Shown here: positions 1-7,885 of the stretch, one piece after another
How positions within the stretch are numbered: the stretch's first letter is position 1
How the letters are laid out: each line of letters opens with the position of its first letter
Assembly (NCBI RefSeq): GCF_023896955.1
Contig: NZ_JAMHIW010000015.1
Location: 1-64,000, forward strand
Length of the DNA stretch: 64,000 bases
Source: Micromonospora sp. RHAY321
GTDB taxonomy: Bacteria; Actinomycetota; Actinomycetes; Mycobacteriales; Micromonosporaceae
Direction: 5' to 3'
Notes under the pieces: model-generated
Database searches by the model: none
Told to the model about the DNA's origin: nothing
Seen by the model: the letters and a program-made list of their open reading frames with translations, nothing else
Position numbers and translations under genes: made by a program

Positions 1-46
1 TGTTGCCGGTTTCATCGGCGGGTCGCGGCAACAACTTCATGATCAG
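1..46. repeat. Right half of a palindromic REP-like element, cut by the window edge
   Basis: TGTTGCCG at 1-8 pairs with CGGCAACA at 26-33, and the outer arm continues as ACTTCATGATCA. The left arm lies outside the window. I associate small palindromes ending in TTCATGATCA with Micromonospora and Salinispora chromosomes; that link is from memory. The last codons of the MBL-fold gene lie inside it. Confidence 0.65.
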
Positions 47-881
47 CGGGGCCGGGGCCGGGGCCGGGGCCGGGGCTGGGGCTGGGCCAGGGGATGAAGG
101 GGGTGCTTAGGTGGGGGGTGGCCAGGAGGGTGGGGGAGTGGGTCTGGAGGGCTTCTGTCCGCGAGAGGCGGGCGAGATTCGGGTCCACCTCGTGGGCGTA
201 GGCCAGGTTGGGATCTATCAGTTGCACGATGTGCACCAGCAGGTCGCCGGTGAGCAGCATGCGTTCGTCTGCCGACGTCAGGAGGACCGACTGGTGGCCG
301 GGGGTGTGCCCCGGGGTGGGCAGTAGGCGTACCGACGGGGTGAGGGTGGTCTCGCCGTCGACCAGCCGGAGCTGGCCGGTGGCGCGCAACGGCGCGACCA
401 GGCCGGCCGGCAGCCCCGGGTTGATCGTCTCCGCCGCGTCCAGCTCGGCGCGCTGCACCAGGTAGCTCGCGTTCGGGAAGTACGGCTGCGCCGGCGTGCC
501 GGTGACCGCCCAGCCGATGTGGTCGCTGTGCAGGTGGGTCAGGACGACCGTGTCGACGTCGTCCGGGTCGATCCCGGCGGCCGCGAGTTCGGCGGGCAGC
601 CTGCCGGGGACGGGTGCCCAGCTCGCGGCGGGCGCGTCGGCCGGACCGATCCCGGCGTCGACCAGGGTGACCGGCCCGTCACCGGCGCGGATCGCGAAGC
701 TGCGGAACGGCAGCCACCACTGCCCGTCGGCGGTCACCGAGGAGGGGTCGCGCCGGTCGGCCTCCCGCCAGTGCGCCGCCGTGGCGTGCGGGAACGCCTC
801 CGTCCGGGGCTGGAAGAAGGCCCCCTCCCCGTCGGTGAGCGCGGTGACCGTGATAGACCCGAGGGTGCGGCTCAGTGGCAT
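12..881 (-). CDS. MBL-fold metallo-hydrolase
   Basis: This is a 289-residue metallo-beta-lactamase-fold hydrolase. The metal motif HLHSDH is at 116-121, followed by a PTPGHTPGH segment, a TGD acid and a late ATPH histidine, which together supply the usual dinuclear zinc site. The substrate is not predictable; lactonases and glyoxalase II-like enzymes share this fold. The catalytic domain seems to end near residue 262. The tail is a Gly-Pro/Ser-Pro run plus about eleven residues read out of the REP-like element at the window edge, so the natural stop was probably lost or moved. It is divergent from icd. The start at 881 gives a normal N-terminal strand. Confidence 0.85.
   Translation of the reverse strand: MPLSRTLGSITVTALTDGEGAFFQPRTEAFPHATAAHWREADRRDPSSVTADGQWWLPFRSFAIRAGDGPVTLVDAGIGPADAPAASWAPVPGRLPAELAAAGIDPDDVDTVVLTHLHSDHIGWAVTGTPAQPYFPNASYLVQRAELDAAETINPGLPAGLVAPLRATGQLRLVDGETTLTPSVRLLPTPGHTPGHQSVLLTSADERMLLTGDLLVHIVQLIDPNLAYAHEVDPNLARLSRTEALQTHSPTLLATPHLSTPFIPWPSPSPGPGPGPGPADHEVVAATRR
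48..92. repeat. GGGGCC-type simple sequence repeat inside a gene
   Basis: About four GGGGCC units are followed by GGGGCT units. Read on the minus strand they encode an alternating Gly-Pro then Ser-Pro tract near the C-terminus of the MBL-fold protein. The length is probably variable by slippage. Confidence 0.75.
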
Positions 882-967
882 CGGGCGATGATGTCAGGGA
901 ACTTCTGCGCCGTGCAGCCCGGTTCCGCCGGCCGGTCGAGGCCGGCTGGGAGCTGCCGGCCCGTTTC

Positions 968-983
968 CAGTACGCTCGTACTG
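968..983. promoter_or_regulatory. Palindrome upstream of icd
   Basis: CAGTACGCTCGTACTG has perfect 7-base arms around CT, about 40 bp before the icd start in the region divergent from the MBL-fold gene. It may be an operator; no regulator can be named. Confidence 0.4.
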
Positions 984-1023
984 CTTGGCTTGAGCACGTG
1001 TCCCCCGAGAGGAGCGCCGGCCG

Positions 1024-2241
1024 ATGGCGAAGATCAAGGTAAACAACCCGGTCGTGGAGCTCGACGGCGACGAGATGACCCGGATCATCTGGAAGCAGAT
1101 CCGGGAGCAGCTGATCCTGCCCTACCTCGACGTCGACCTGCACTACTACGACCTGTCGATCCAGCACCGCGACGAGACCGACGACCAGGTCACCGTCGAC
1201 GCCGCCAACGCCATCAAGGAGCACGGCGTCGGCGTCAAGTGCGCGACCATCACCCCGGACGAGGCCCGGGTCGAGGAGTTCGGCCTGAAGAAGATGTGGC
1301 GGTCGCCCAACGGCACCATCCGCAACATCCTCGGCGGCGTCGTCTTCCGCGAGCCGATCATCATGTCCAACGTGCCGCGGCTGGTCCCCGGCTGGACCAA
1401 GCCGATCATCATCGGCCGGCACGCCCACGGTGACCAGTACAAGGCCACCGACTTCGTCGTCCCCGGCCCGGGCACGGTGACTATCACCTACACCCCCGCC
1501 GACGGCGGCGCGCCGATGGAGATGGAGGTCGCCAACTTCCCGGGCGGCGGCATCGCCATGGGCATGTACAACTACGACGAGTCGATCCGGGACTTCGCCC
1601 GGGCCTCGTTCCGGTACGGCCTGGACCGCAACTACCCGGTCTACCTGTCCACCAAGAACACCATCCTCAAGGCGTACGACGGCCGGTTCAAGGACATCTT
1701 CGCCGAGGTGTTCGAGAACGAGTTCAAGGCCGAGTTCGACGCCGCCGGCATCACCTACGAGCACCGGCTGATCGACGACATGGTCGCCGCCGCGCTCAAG
1801 TGGGAGGGCGGCTACGTCTGGGCCTGCAAGAACTACGACGGCGACGTGCAGTCCGACACCGTCGCGCAGGGCTTCGGCTCGCTGGGTCTGATGACCTCGG
1901 TCCTGCTCTCCCCGGACGGCCGTACCGTCGAGGCGGAGGCCGCGCACGGCACCGTCACCCGGCACTACCGGCAGTACCAGAAGGGCGAGAAGACCTCGAC
2001 CAACCCGATCGCGTCGATCTACGCCTGGACCCGGGGCCTCGCCCACCGGGGCAAGCTGGACGGCACGCCGGCGGTGACCGAGTTCGCCAACACCCTGGAG
2101 CAGGTCATCGTCGACACCGTCGAGGGCGGCCAGATGACCAAGGACCTCGCGCTGCTCATCTCGCGCGACGCCCCGTGGCTGACCACCGACGAGTTCATGA
2201 ACGCGCTCGACGAGAACCTCGCTCGCAAGATCGCCGCCTGA
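1024..2241 (+). CDS. icd: NADP-dependent isocitrate dehydrogenase
   Basis: The enzyme oxidatively decarboxylates isocitrate to 2-oxoglutarate with reduction of NADP in the cytosolic TCA cycle. The 405-residue protein begins with the DGDEMTRIIW signature of the homodimeric, eukaryote-like class. It contains the substrate-site SPNGTIRN segment and the FMNALDENL-type C-terminal end of that class, and has the usual length of about 400. A GAGAGGAG ribosome-binding site precedes ATG 1024. It is a single gene followed by a hairpin at 2261-2292, with a perfect palindrome upstream at 968-983. Nothing looks damaged. Confidence 0.97.
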   Translation: MAKIKVNNPVVELDGDEMTRIIWKQIREQLILPYLDVDLHYYDLSIQHRDETDDQVTVDAANAIKEHGVGVKCATITPDEARVEEFGLKKMWRSPNGTIRNILGGVVFREPIIMSNVPRLVPGWTKPIIIGRHAHGDQYKATDFVVPGPGTVTITYTPADGGAPMEMEVANFPGGGIAMGMYNYDESIRDFARASFRYGLDRNYPVYLSTKNTILKAYDGRFKDIFAEVFENEFKAEFDAAGITYEHRLIDDMVAAALKWEGGYVWACKNYDGDVQSDTVAQGFGSLGLMTSVLLSPDGRTVEAEAAHGTVTRHYRQYQKGEKTSTNPIASIYAWTRGLAHRGKLDGTPAVTEFANTLEQVIVDTVEGGQMTKDLALLISRDAPWLTTDEFMNALDENLARKIAA

Positions 2242-2260
2242 TCCAGGCGTACCGCAGTAC

Positions 2261-2292
2261 CGGAGCCCGTCGGCACCCGCCGGCGGGCTCCG
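2261..2292 (+). terminator. Hairpin terminator after icd
   Basis: CGGAGCCCG pairs with CGGGCTCCG 20 bp after the icd stop. There is no T-run, as is usual in very GC-rich genomes. Confidence 0.6.
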
Positions 2293-2387
2293 GTGTGTCC
2301 CGGGTCGACACGCCGCCCGCGTCACCGCGACCGGCGCGCCTCGTTGACCAGGATGGACGAGATGCCAGTCGCGTCCAGGAAGGTTGA

Positions 2388-2403
2388 CCGCGGTCGACCG
2401 CGG
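2388..2403. repeat. 16-bp perfect palindrome between convergent icd and galT
   Basis: CCGCGGTCGACCGCGG is a perfect palindrome in the spacer between the two convergent genes. No function is evident; it could form part of a bidirectional terminator. Confidence 0.4.
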
Positions 2404-2464
2404 CATGCGTGCCGATCAGCCAGCCTTCCCGGCTGTGTCGTGCACAGCCAGCCGTCCCTTCCCT

Positions 2465-2492
2465 GCGGGGGGCCCTGTCCCGGGCCCCCCGC
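2465..2492 (-). terminator. Hairpin terminator after galT
   Basis: GCGGGGGGCCC and GGGCCCCCCGC form a very strong stem with a short loop, just beyond the galT stop at 2513 on the minus strand. Confidence 0.65.
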
Positions 2493-2512
2493 GCCCTGTC
2501 TCCCGCCCCGGC

Positions 2513-3589
2513 TCAGGCGGCGCGCAGGAGGTCGGCGGCCCGCTCGGGCGAGATGTCGTTGATGAAGACACCCATCCCGGACTCGGAGCCCGCCAGGTAC
2601 TTCAGCTTGTCCTTGGCCCGCCGGATGCTGAACAGCTGAAGGTGCAGGTGGCCCAGCTCGCGGTCGATCCGCACCGGCGCCTGGTGCCACGCCGAGATGT
2701 ACGGCATCGGCATGTCGAACAGGCCGTCGAAGCGGCGCAGCAGATCCAGGTACAGCGGCCCGAAGGCGTCCCGCTCGCTGTCGCTGAGCGCCGGAATGTC
2801 CGGCACCACGCGGTGCGGCGCCACGTGCACCTCGAACGGCCAGCGGGCCGCCGCCGGGACGAACGCCGTCCAGTGCTCGTTCTCGACGACCACCCGGTCG
2901 CCGGCGGACCGCTCGGCGGCCAGCACGTCCGCGTACAGGTTGCCGCCGCCGGTCCGCTTGGCGTGCCGGCGTGCCGCGGCCAGCAGCGCCCGGGTGCGCG
3001 GCGTCACGAAGGGGTACGCGTAGATCTGCCCGTGCGGGTGGTGCAGCGTGACGCCGATCTCGACGCCCCGGTTCTCGAAGCAGAACACCTGCTCCACGCC
3101 GGGCAGCTCACCGAGCACCTCGGTCCGGTCGGCGAGCGCGTCCAGCACGGTGCGGACCCGGCGCGGGGGGAGGCTGGCGAAGGAGGCGTTGTGGTCGGAG
3201 GTGAAGCAGACCACCTCGCAGCGGCCGAGGCCCGGCCGGACCGGCGTGAACGGCGTGATCTGCCCGGGCTCGTCGGCCACCCGGCCGCTCAGCGACGGGA
3301 ACCGGTTCTCGAAGACCACCACGTCGTAGTCGGGGGCCGGTATCTCGGTCAGCCGGTCACCCACCGACGGGTCGAGGGGGCACTCGTTGGCCGGCGGGAG
3401 GAAGGTGCGGGTCTGCCGGTGCACGGCGACCGCGACCCACTCGTCGGTCAGCGGGTCGTAGCGCAGCTGGGAGGCGGGAGGCGGCGGAGGCAGGTCCCGC
3501 CGGTCGGGCTGGTCGCGGACGGCGTCGTCGCGCTCGTCGAAGTAGATCAGCTCCCGGCCGTCGGCCAGGTCGATGGCGGTGCGCTTCAC
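2513..3589 (-). CDS. galT: Galactose-1-phosphate uridylyltransferase
   Basis: This Leloir-pathway enzyme exchanges UMP between UDP-glucose and galactose-1-phosphate. The 358-residue protein has the nucleophile motif HPH at 184-186 in the context LHHPHGQIYAYP, an early FENRFPSL motif and late SAWHQAP and LQLFSIRR segments, as expected for a full-length HIT-superfamily GalT. It lies 12 bp downstream of a DeoR-family regulator on the same strand, so the two are very probably one operon under sugar-responsive control. No galK or galE is in the window. The start at 3589 gives the standard N-terminus. Confidence 0.95.
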   Translation of the reverse strand: MKRTAIDLADGRELIYFDERDDAVRDQPDRRDLPPPPPASQLRYDPLTDEWVAVAVHRQTRTFLPPANECPLDPSVGDRLTEIPAPDYDVVVFENRFPSLSGRVADEPGQITPFTPVRPGLGRCEVVCFTSDHNASFASLPPRRVRTVLDALADRTEVLGELPGVEQVFCFENRGVEIGVTLHHPHGQIYAYPFVTPRTRALLAAARRHAKRTGGGNLYADVLAAERSAGDRVVVENEHWTAFVPAAARWPFEVHVAPHRVVPDIPALSDSERDAFGPLYLDLLRRFDGLFDMPMPYISAWHQAPVRIDRELGHLHLQLFSIRRAKDKLKYLAGSESGMGVFINDISPERAADLLRAA

Positions 3590-3601
3590 GGCGCCGTCCC
3601 C

Positions 3602-4411
3602 TCACTCGTTCGGCGTGCCGGTCACGCGGCCCGCCCCTGTCGCCTTCACCATGATCAATTCGCCCACCTGTTCACCGAGTACCCGTCGTGCGGGCGGAGG
3701 CAACCGGTCGTCGCTGACCAGTAGGTGCGCCGCGGCCAGCTCGACGATCGACGAGATGCCGACCGTGCCCCACTTGGTGTGGTCGGCGAGCACCACCAGC
3801 CGGTCCGCCGCCGCGACCAGCGCGCGGTCGATTTCCGCCTCCATCAGGTTCGGGGTGGTGAAGCCGGCCCGCTCCGTGATGCCGTGCACGCCGAGGAAGA
3901 GCAGGTCCAGGTGCAGTGCCCGGACGGCGGCGACCGCGAGGGGGCCGACCAGCGCGTCCGACGGTGTGCGTACGCCGCCGGTGAGCACCACGGTCTGGTC
4001 CGGCCGGCCGCCGGCGTGCAGGATCTCGGCCACCGGCAGCGAGTTGGTCACCACGGTCAGGCCGGGCACGTCCACCAGCCTGCGGGCGAGTTCCGCGGTG
4101 GTGGTGCCGGCGGAGAGCGCGACCGCCGCGCCCGGCCGGACGAGCTGGGCCGCCCGGTCGGCGATGGCGGCCTTCTCCGGCAGCTGGCGGACCGACTTGG
4201 CGTGGAAGCCCGGTTCGTCGGTCGAGCTCGGGCCGGCCGCCGTGGCGCCACCGTGCACCTTGGCCAGCAGGCCGCGTTCGTGCAACGCCTCCAGGTCGCG
4301 CCGGATGGTCATGTCGGAGACGCCGAACTCGGCGGCCAGCTCGGTCACCCGGACGCCGCCGGTCGACCGGACCCGCTCCAGGATGGCCGCCTGCCGCTGC
4401 TGAGCGAGCAT
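3602..4411 (-). CDS. DeoR/GlpR-family transcriptional regulator
   Basis: A typical repressor of sugar catabolism: an N-terminal DeoR helix-turn-helix at about residues 3-56, including VSDMTIRRDLEALH, then a phosphosugar-sensing DeoRC domain with the SAGTTT loop. ATG 4411 is preferred over upstream codons because GGGGAGG lies 7 bases before it and homologs begin MLxQQR. It precedes galT by 12 bp and presumably controls galactose use. A GTGTTC-N10-GAACAC inverted repeat at 4456-4477 in its own promoter region is a likely autoregulatory operator. The natural inducer is inferred, not shown. Confidence 0.9.
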   Translation of the reverse strand: MLAQQRQAAILERVRSTGGVRVTELAAEFGVSDMTIRRDLEALHERGLLAKVHGGATAAGPSSTDEPGFHAKSVRQLPEKAAIADRAAQLVRPGAAVALSAGTTTAELARRLVDVPGLTVVTNSLPVAEILHAGGRPDQTVVLTGGVRTPSDALVGPLAVAAVRALHLDLLFLGVHGITERAGFTTPNLMEAEIDRALVAAADRLVVLADHTKWGTVGISSIVELAAAHLLVSDDRLPPPARRVLGEQVGELIMVKATGAGRVTGTPNE

Positions 4412-4455
4412 CGCCGTGCCTCCCCGGGGGTCCACGTACTCTCACGCGGTCAAAC

Positions 4456-4477
4456 GTGTTCCAACAAGAATGAACAC
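4456..4477. promoter_or_regulatory. Candidate DeoR-type operator
   Basis: GTGTTC and GAACAC form perfect 6-base arms around a 10-base spacer, 45 bp upstream of the DeoR-family gene. TGTTC-type half sites fit this regulator class. Confidence 0.5.
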
Positions 4478-4524
4478 TAGCGCGTAGCCCGCAGCGGTGG
4501 AAGGAACGGGGGTACGGCGACGCC

Positions 4525-6054
4525 TCAGGCCGACGGGACCTTCAGCTCCACCCAGCCGGTCTCGGTCAGGTGGTGCAGCACGGCCTGCACCGCCTCCGGC
4601 ACGCTCAGGTCGGTGGTGTCCACGACCAGGTCGGCGTCGGTCGGCACCTCGTACGGGTCGTCGATGCCGGTCATGCCGGTGAGCAGCCCGGCCCGGGCAC
4701 GCGCGTACAGGCCCTTGCGGTCCCGCTGCTCGCACACGTCCAGCGGGGTGGCGACGTGCACCAGCACGAAACCCGCCCCGGCGGCCAGGGCCATCTCCCG
4801 CGCCGTGGCGCGGGCCGCCGCGTACGGGGCGATCGGGCAGCAGATGCCCACCCCGCGGTGCCGGGCGATCTCGGCCGCCACCCAGCCGATCCGTCGGACG
4901 TTGAGATCCCGGTCGGCCTTGCTGAAGCCCAGCCCGGCGGAGAGTTCCCGGCGCACCACGTCCCCGTCGAGCAGGGTCACCGTCCGGTCGCCGCTCTCCC
5001 GCAACGCGTCCGCCAGCCCTCGGGCGATGGTCGACTTGCCGGAGCCGGAGAGGCCGGTCAGGAAGACCACCAGACCCCGGTGCCGACGGGGCGGCCGGGC
5101 CCGCGCCAGCTCCTTCGCCACCGCCGGCGGCGTGTGCCACTCCGGCAGCGGGAAGCCCCGGTCCAGCAGGTCGTCGATCTCCTCCTGCGTCAGCGCGAGA
5201 CGGCGGTTGCGCGGCGGGATGTCCTCCCGCCAGCGCCACTGCCCGTCCCGGTTGTCGTACGCCAGCTCACGCGGCACGAGCACGCGCAGCCCGGCACCGG
5301 AGAGCATCTCGCCGGTGGAGAGCAGGTGGGTCACCCCGTACGCGGCGGAGACCCGGGCGCGCAGCAGCGCGTCGCTGATCTCGTCCCGCCGGTGCGACAG
5401 CGGCACCGCCACCAGGGTGGCCGGGGGCATCCGGTCCCGGGCGGCGAAGATGCTGCGCACCAGCGCCTCCGGCGGGAGGCCGCCGGCGCCACCCTCACCC
5501 ACCGGGATCATCACCAGCAGGTGCGCGGCCAGGGTGCGGGCGGCGTGGGCGATCTGGGCGAGCTGGGGCCGGTGCAGGGGCCGGTCGGCGATCACCCCGA
5601 GCACCCGGCCCGGGGGCAGCAGCGCGCGGACCTCCTCCGGGCTGCGGCGCAGCCGCTGGAACGGGCCGTGGCCGCCGTCGCCCAACCGCCGGACCTGGCC
5701 GCCCACCCCGGCCACGCCGTCGCGGACCGGCCAGACGTCGGCCACGTCGAGGGCGGCCGCCGGCGCGCCCTCGCCGTCGGTCAGCACCAGCGCCCGGCGG
5801 GCCGGGTCACGCGGATCGAAGCTCTGCGCCAGCGCGGCCGGCACCTGGAGGGTCACGGCGACCTGCCACGACGTGCCGTCGGCCAGCCGACTGCGCCGGC
5901 TGACCGACACCAGGTCGGCGCGGGTCATGAAGCCGGTCAGGGGGGCGTACGCGCCGGTCAGCAGCAGCTCCAGATCCGCGAGCTCACCGGGACGCGGCGT
6001 GTACGCCGGCGCGTCCCGGAGCACCTCGTCGGGCAGCACCCAGCCGTTGCTCAT
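4525..6054 (-). CDS. APS kinase fused to a degenerate ATP-sulfurylase domain
   Basis: The 509-residue protein has a sulfurylase-like region (about 1-320) followed by a complete APS kinase (about 327-505). The kinase has the P-loop GLSGSGKST at 334-342, the LDGDVVR motif, a CEQRDRKGLY motif and the FTGIDDPYE-like segment, so it should phosphorylate adenylyl sulfate to PAPS. The sulfurylase region keeps the fold pattern (GAYAPLTGF, PLPEWHTPP) but QxRN/HxxH is replaced by IADRPLHRPQ at 155-164 and the GRDHAG loop by STGEM near 246-250, so ATP sulfurylase activity is probably absent. ATG 6054 follows GGGGTG. The next gene upstream is a glycosyltransferase; no sulfate assimilation genes are nearby. 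PAPS made here may serve sulfation. Confidence 0.88.
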   Translation of the reverse strand: MSNGWVLPDEVLRDAPAYTPRPGELADLELLLTGAYAPLTGFMTRADLVSVSRRSRLADGTSWQVAVTLQVPAALAQSFDPRDPARRALVLTDGEGAPAAALDVADVWPVRDGVAGVGGQVRRLGDGGHGPFQRLRRSPEEVRALLPPGRVLGVIADRPLHRPQLAQIAHAARTLAAHLLVMIPVGEGGAGGLPPEALVRSIFAARDRMPPATLVAVPLSHRRDEISDALLRARVSAAYGVTHLLSTGEMLSGAGLRVLVPRELAYDNRDGQWRWREDIPPRNRRLALTQEEIDDLLDRGFPLPEWHTPPAVAKELARARPPRRHRGLVVFLTGLSGSGKSTIARGLADALRESGDRTVTLLDGDVVRRELSAGLGFSKADRDLNVRRIGWVAAEIARHRGVGICCPIAPYAAARATAREMALAAGAGFVLVHVATPLDVCEQRDRKGLYARARAGLLTGMTGIDDPYEVPTDADLVVDTTDLSVPEAVQAVLHHLTETGWVELKVPSA

Positions 6055-6142
6055 CCACACCCCCCACTCGCTGACCGGCACACAGTTTCGCAGCCGACCG
6101 CCGATCGGTCGAGGGTGCCACTCCACGACCGGGGCGGGCGGA

Positions 6143-7657
6143 TCAGCGGCGGATCCGGCGACCCACCGCCGACCGCAGCCAGTTCCAGGGCATCCGCTCG
6201 TCACGGATCCGGGGCGGCGCACCGTCGGCCCGGCAGACGAACAGCATCGGTAGCTGGGCGTCCTCGGTCCAGCCGGCGTTGGTGACCCGTGCCTTGAGGA
6301 GCCAGCTGCCCCGGGTGCGGCCGCCGTTGAGGGCGCCGAAGTCGATCGTGGTGGTGGCCCGGTGCACCAGGTGCACGGTGTCCGCCTCGGTCGGGTCGGC
6401 GACACGTTCGGTGCTGAACTGCACAGGCAGGAAGATCTCGTCCCCGGTCTCCCGGCGGCGGGCGACCACGTCCAGCCGGGCCTTGCGCACCTGGGCGGTG
6501 GAGTCGAGCACCTCGGGGGCGATCTCGTCCACCGGCAGCACCAGCACGTCCCGGCCGTCGTCGGTACGGAACGAGATCGGCCGGTCCGCCGAGCGCAGTT
6601 CCGCGGCGACGGTCACCGTGACGGAACGGTCGGCCAGTTGGTGGTCCTCGATCCTGCCGTGCGCGGCGATGCCGGCCTCCCAACGGGCCAGCCGGCGCAG
6701 GTCCGCGACCCGGCCCCGCTCCGTCAGGTACGCCACGGCCCGTTGCATCGGCGGCAGACCCGCGGCGACGCCGGGGGCGAACCGGTCCTGGATGACCTTC
6801 TGGCTCTCCAGCGCGACCTGCTCCAGCCAGTCCTCGGGGGCGGCCAGCAGTCGCTTGCCGCGCAACCGGTTGAGCATCTCGTTACGCAGCCACCGCCGGT
6901 GCAGCCGGTCCCGCAGCGGACCGGGTTCGGTGTTGGCGTCAACGATGTCCAGCGCGTCGCGGACGCTGGCGAAGTAGCTCGAAGGGTCCAGCCGGGCCGC
7001 GGTGACGTTGCGCGCGTCGCCCCGCTGCGCGTGGTGGTAGCAGGTGTAGTCGGACAGCACGGAGGTGCGCCGGGACAGGAAGTAGGCCCGCACCACCAGG
7101 GAATGGTCCTCCAGGCGCCGCTTGCCGCCCTCCGGGAACCGCAGCCCGTGCTCGTTGAGGAACGACCGGCGGAACAGCTTGTGGCAGGTCAGGCTGTCGA
7201 TCAGCGGGGCGTTCTCCAGGGTGGCGTTGAAGCGGTTCTTGCGGAACAGCTCACGGGGCACACCGCGCCCGTGCCCGGCCATCTTCCCGATCACGATGTC
7301 CGCGTCGTACGTCTTCGCGCACTCGTAGAGCCGTTCCAGTGCCTGGTCGGCGAACCAGTCGTCGTCGTCGGCGAAGAAGACGTACTCGCCGCGGGCCCGT
7401 TCGATGCCCAGGTTGCGCGGGCGCGACGGCCAGCCCGAGTTCTCGGTGTGCAGCACCGTGATGTGCGGGTGCGCGGCAGCCAGCCGGTCCAACCGTTCGC
7501 CCGTGTCGTCGGTCGAGCCGTCGTCGACGAAGATCGCCTCGAACTCGCTGGCGGGCAACGACTGGCGCAGCAGCGAGGCGACGAGCTTCTCGATGTGCCG
7601 GCCGCAGTTGTACGCCGGCACCACCACACTCACCTTGGGGACGCCCACCTCGACCAT
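6143..7657 (-). CDS. GT2-family glycosyltransferase with C-terminal extension
   Basis: This is an inverting GT-A glycosyltransferase. The nucleotide-sugar site is VDDGST at 44-49 and the metal-binding acidic run is ADDDDWF at 96-102. The context TENSGWPSRPRNLG and a long C-terminal region (about 300-504) rich in beta segments resemble wall-teichoic-acid transferases such as TarS; that resemblance is by pattern only. No signal peptide is seen, so it probably works at the cytoplasmic face of the membrane on an envelope polymer. ATG 7657 has GGGAGG 7 bases upstream; longer readings add an implausible basic leader. It is read in the same direction as the APS kinase gene, 88 bp away. Confidence 0.85.
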   Translation of the reverse strand: MVEVGVPKVSVVVPAYNCGRHIEKLVASLLRQSLPASEFEAIFVDDGSTDDTGERLDRLAAAHPHITVLHTENSGWPSRPRNLGIERARGEYVFFADDDDWFADQALERLYECAKTYDADIVIGKMAGHGRGVPRELFRKNRFNATLENAPLIDSLTCHKLFRRSFLNEHGLRFPEGGKRRLEDHSLVVRAYFLSRRTSVLSDYTCYHHAQRGDARNVTAARLDPSSYFASVRDALDIVDANTEPGPLRDRLHRRWLRNEMLNRLRGKRLLAAPEDWLEQVALESQKVIQDRFAPGVAAGLPPMQRAVAYLTERGRVADLRRLARWEAGIAAHGRIEDHQLADRSVTVTVAAELRSADRPISFRTDDGRDVLVLPVDEIAPEVLDSTAQVRKARLDVVARRRETGDEIFLPVQFSTERVADPTEADTVHLVHRATTTIDFGALNGGRTRGSWLLKARVTNAGWTEDAQLPMLFVCRADGAPPRIRDERMPWNWLRSAVGRRIRR

Positions 7658-7885
7658 CACGATCCCTCCCGCGTCGGCGGCCGGATATCCCCGGAACACT
7701 GCCCGGTGAACGGAGAGTGAATGGTGCCATCTTCGATGGACGATTCCGGCGGCGGGGTACGGCGAAACCACCGACCGGCGCAAACGTCGTCGACGGACCC
7801 TAGGGGTTCGTCGTACACAGGATCAGGGGAGTGCCGGGGGCGCGCCGGTGTCCGCGGTGGCCATCGACTCCCTACGCTGGGCACC

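Noticed and set aside
3650..3660. CATGATCAATT, similar to the end of the REP-like element
   Set aside because: It lies in the coding end of the DeoR gene and has no matching arm nearby.
6055..6405. N-terminal extension of the APS kinase fusion
   Set aside because: The extra 117 residues are Pro/Ser/Arg-rich shadow of the glycosyltransferase gene; ATG 6054 has a ribosome-binding site and the first sulfurylase-like segment.
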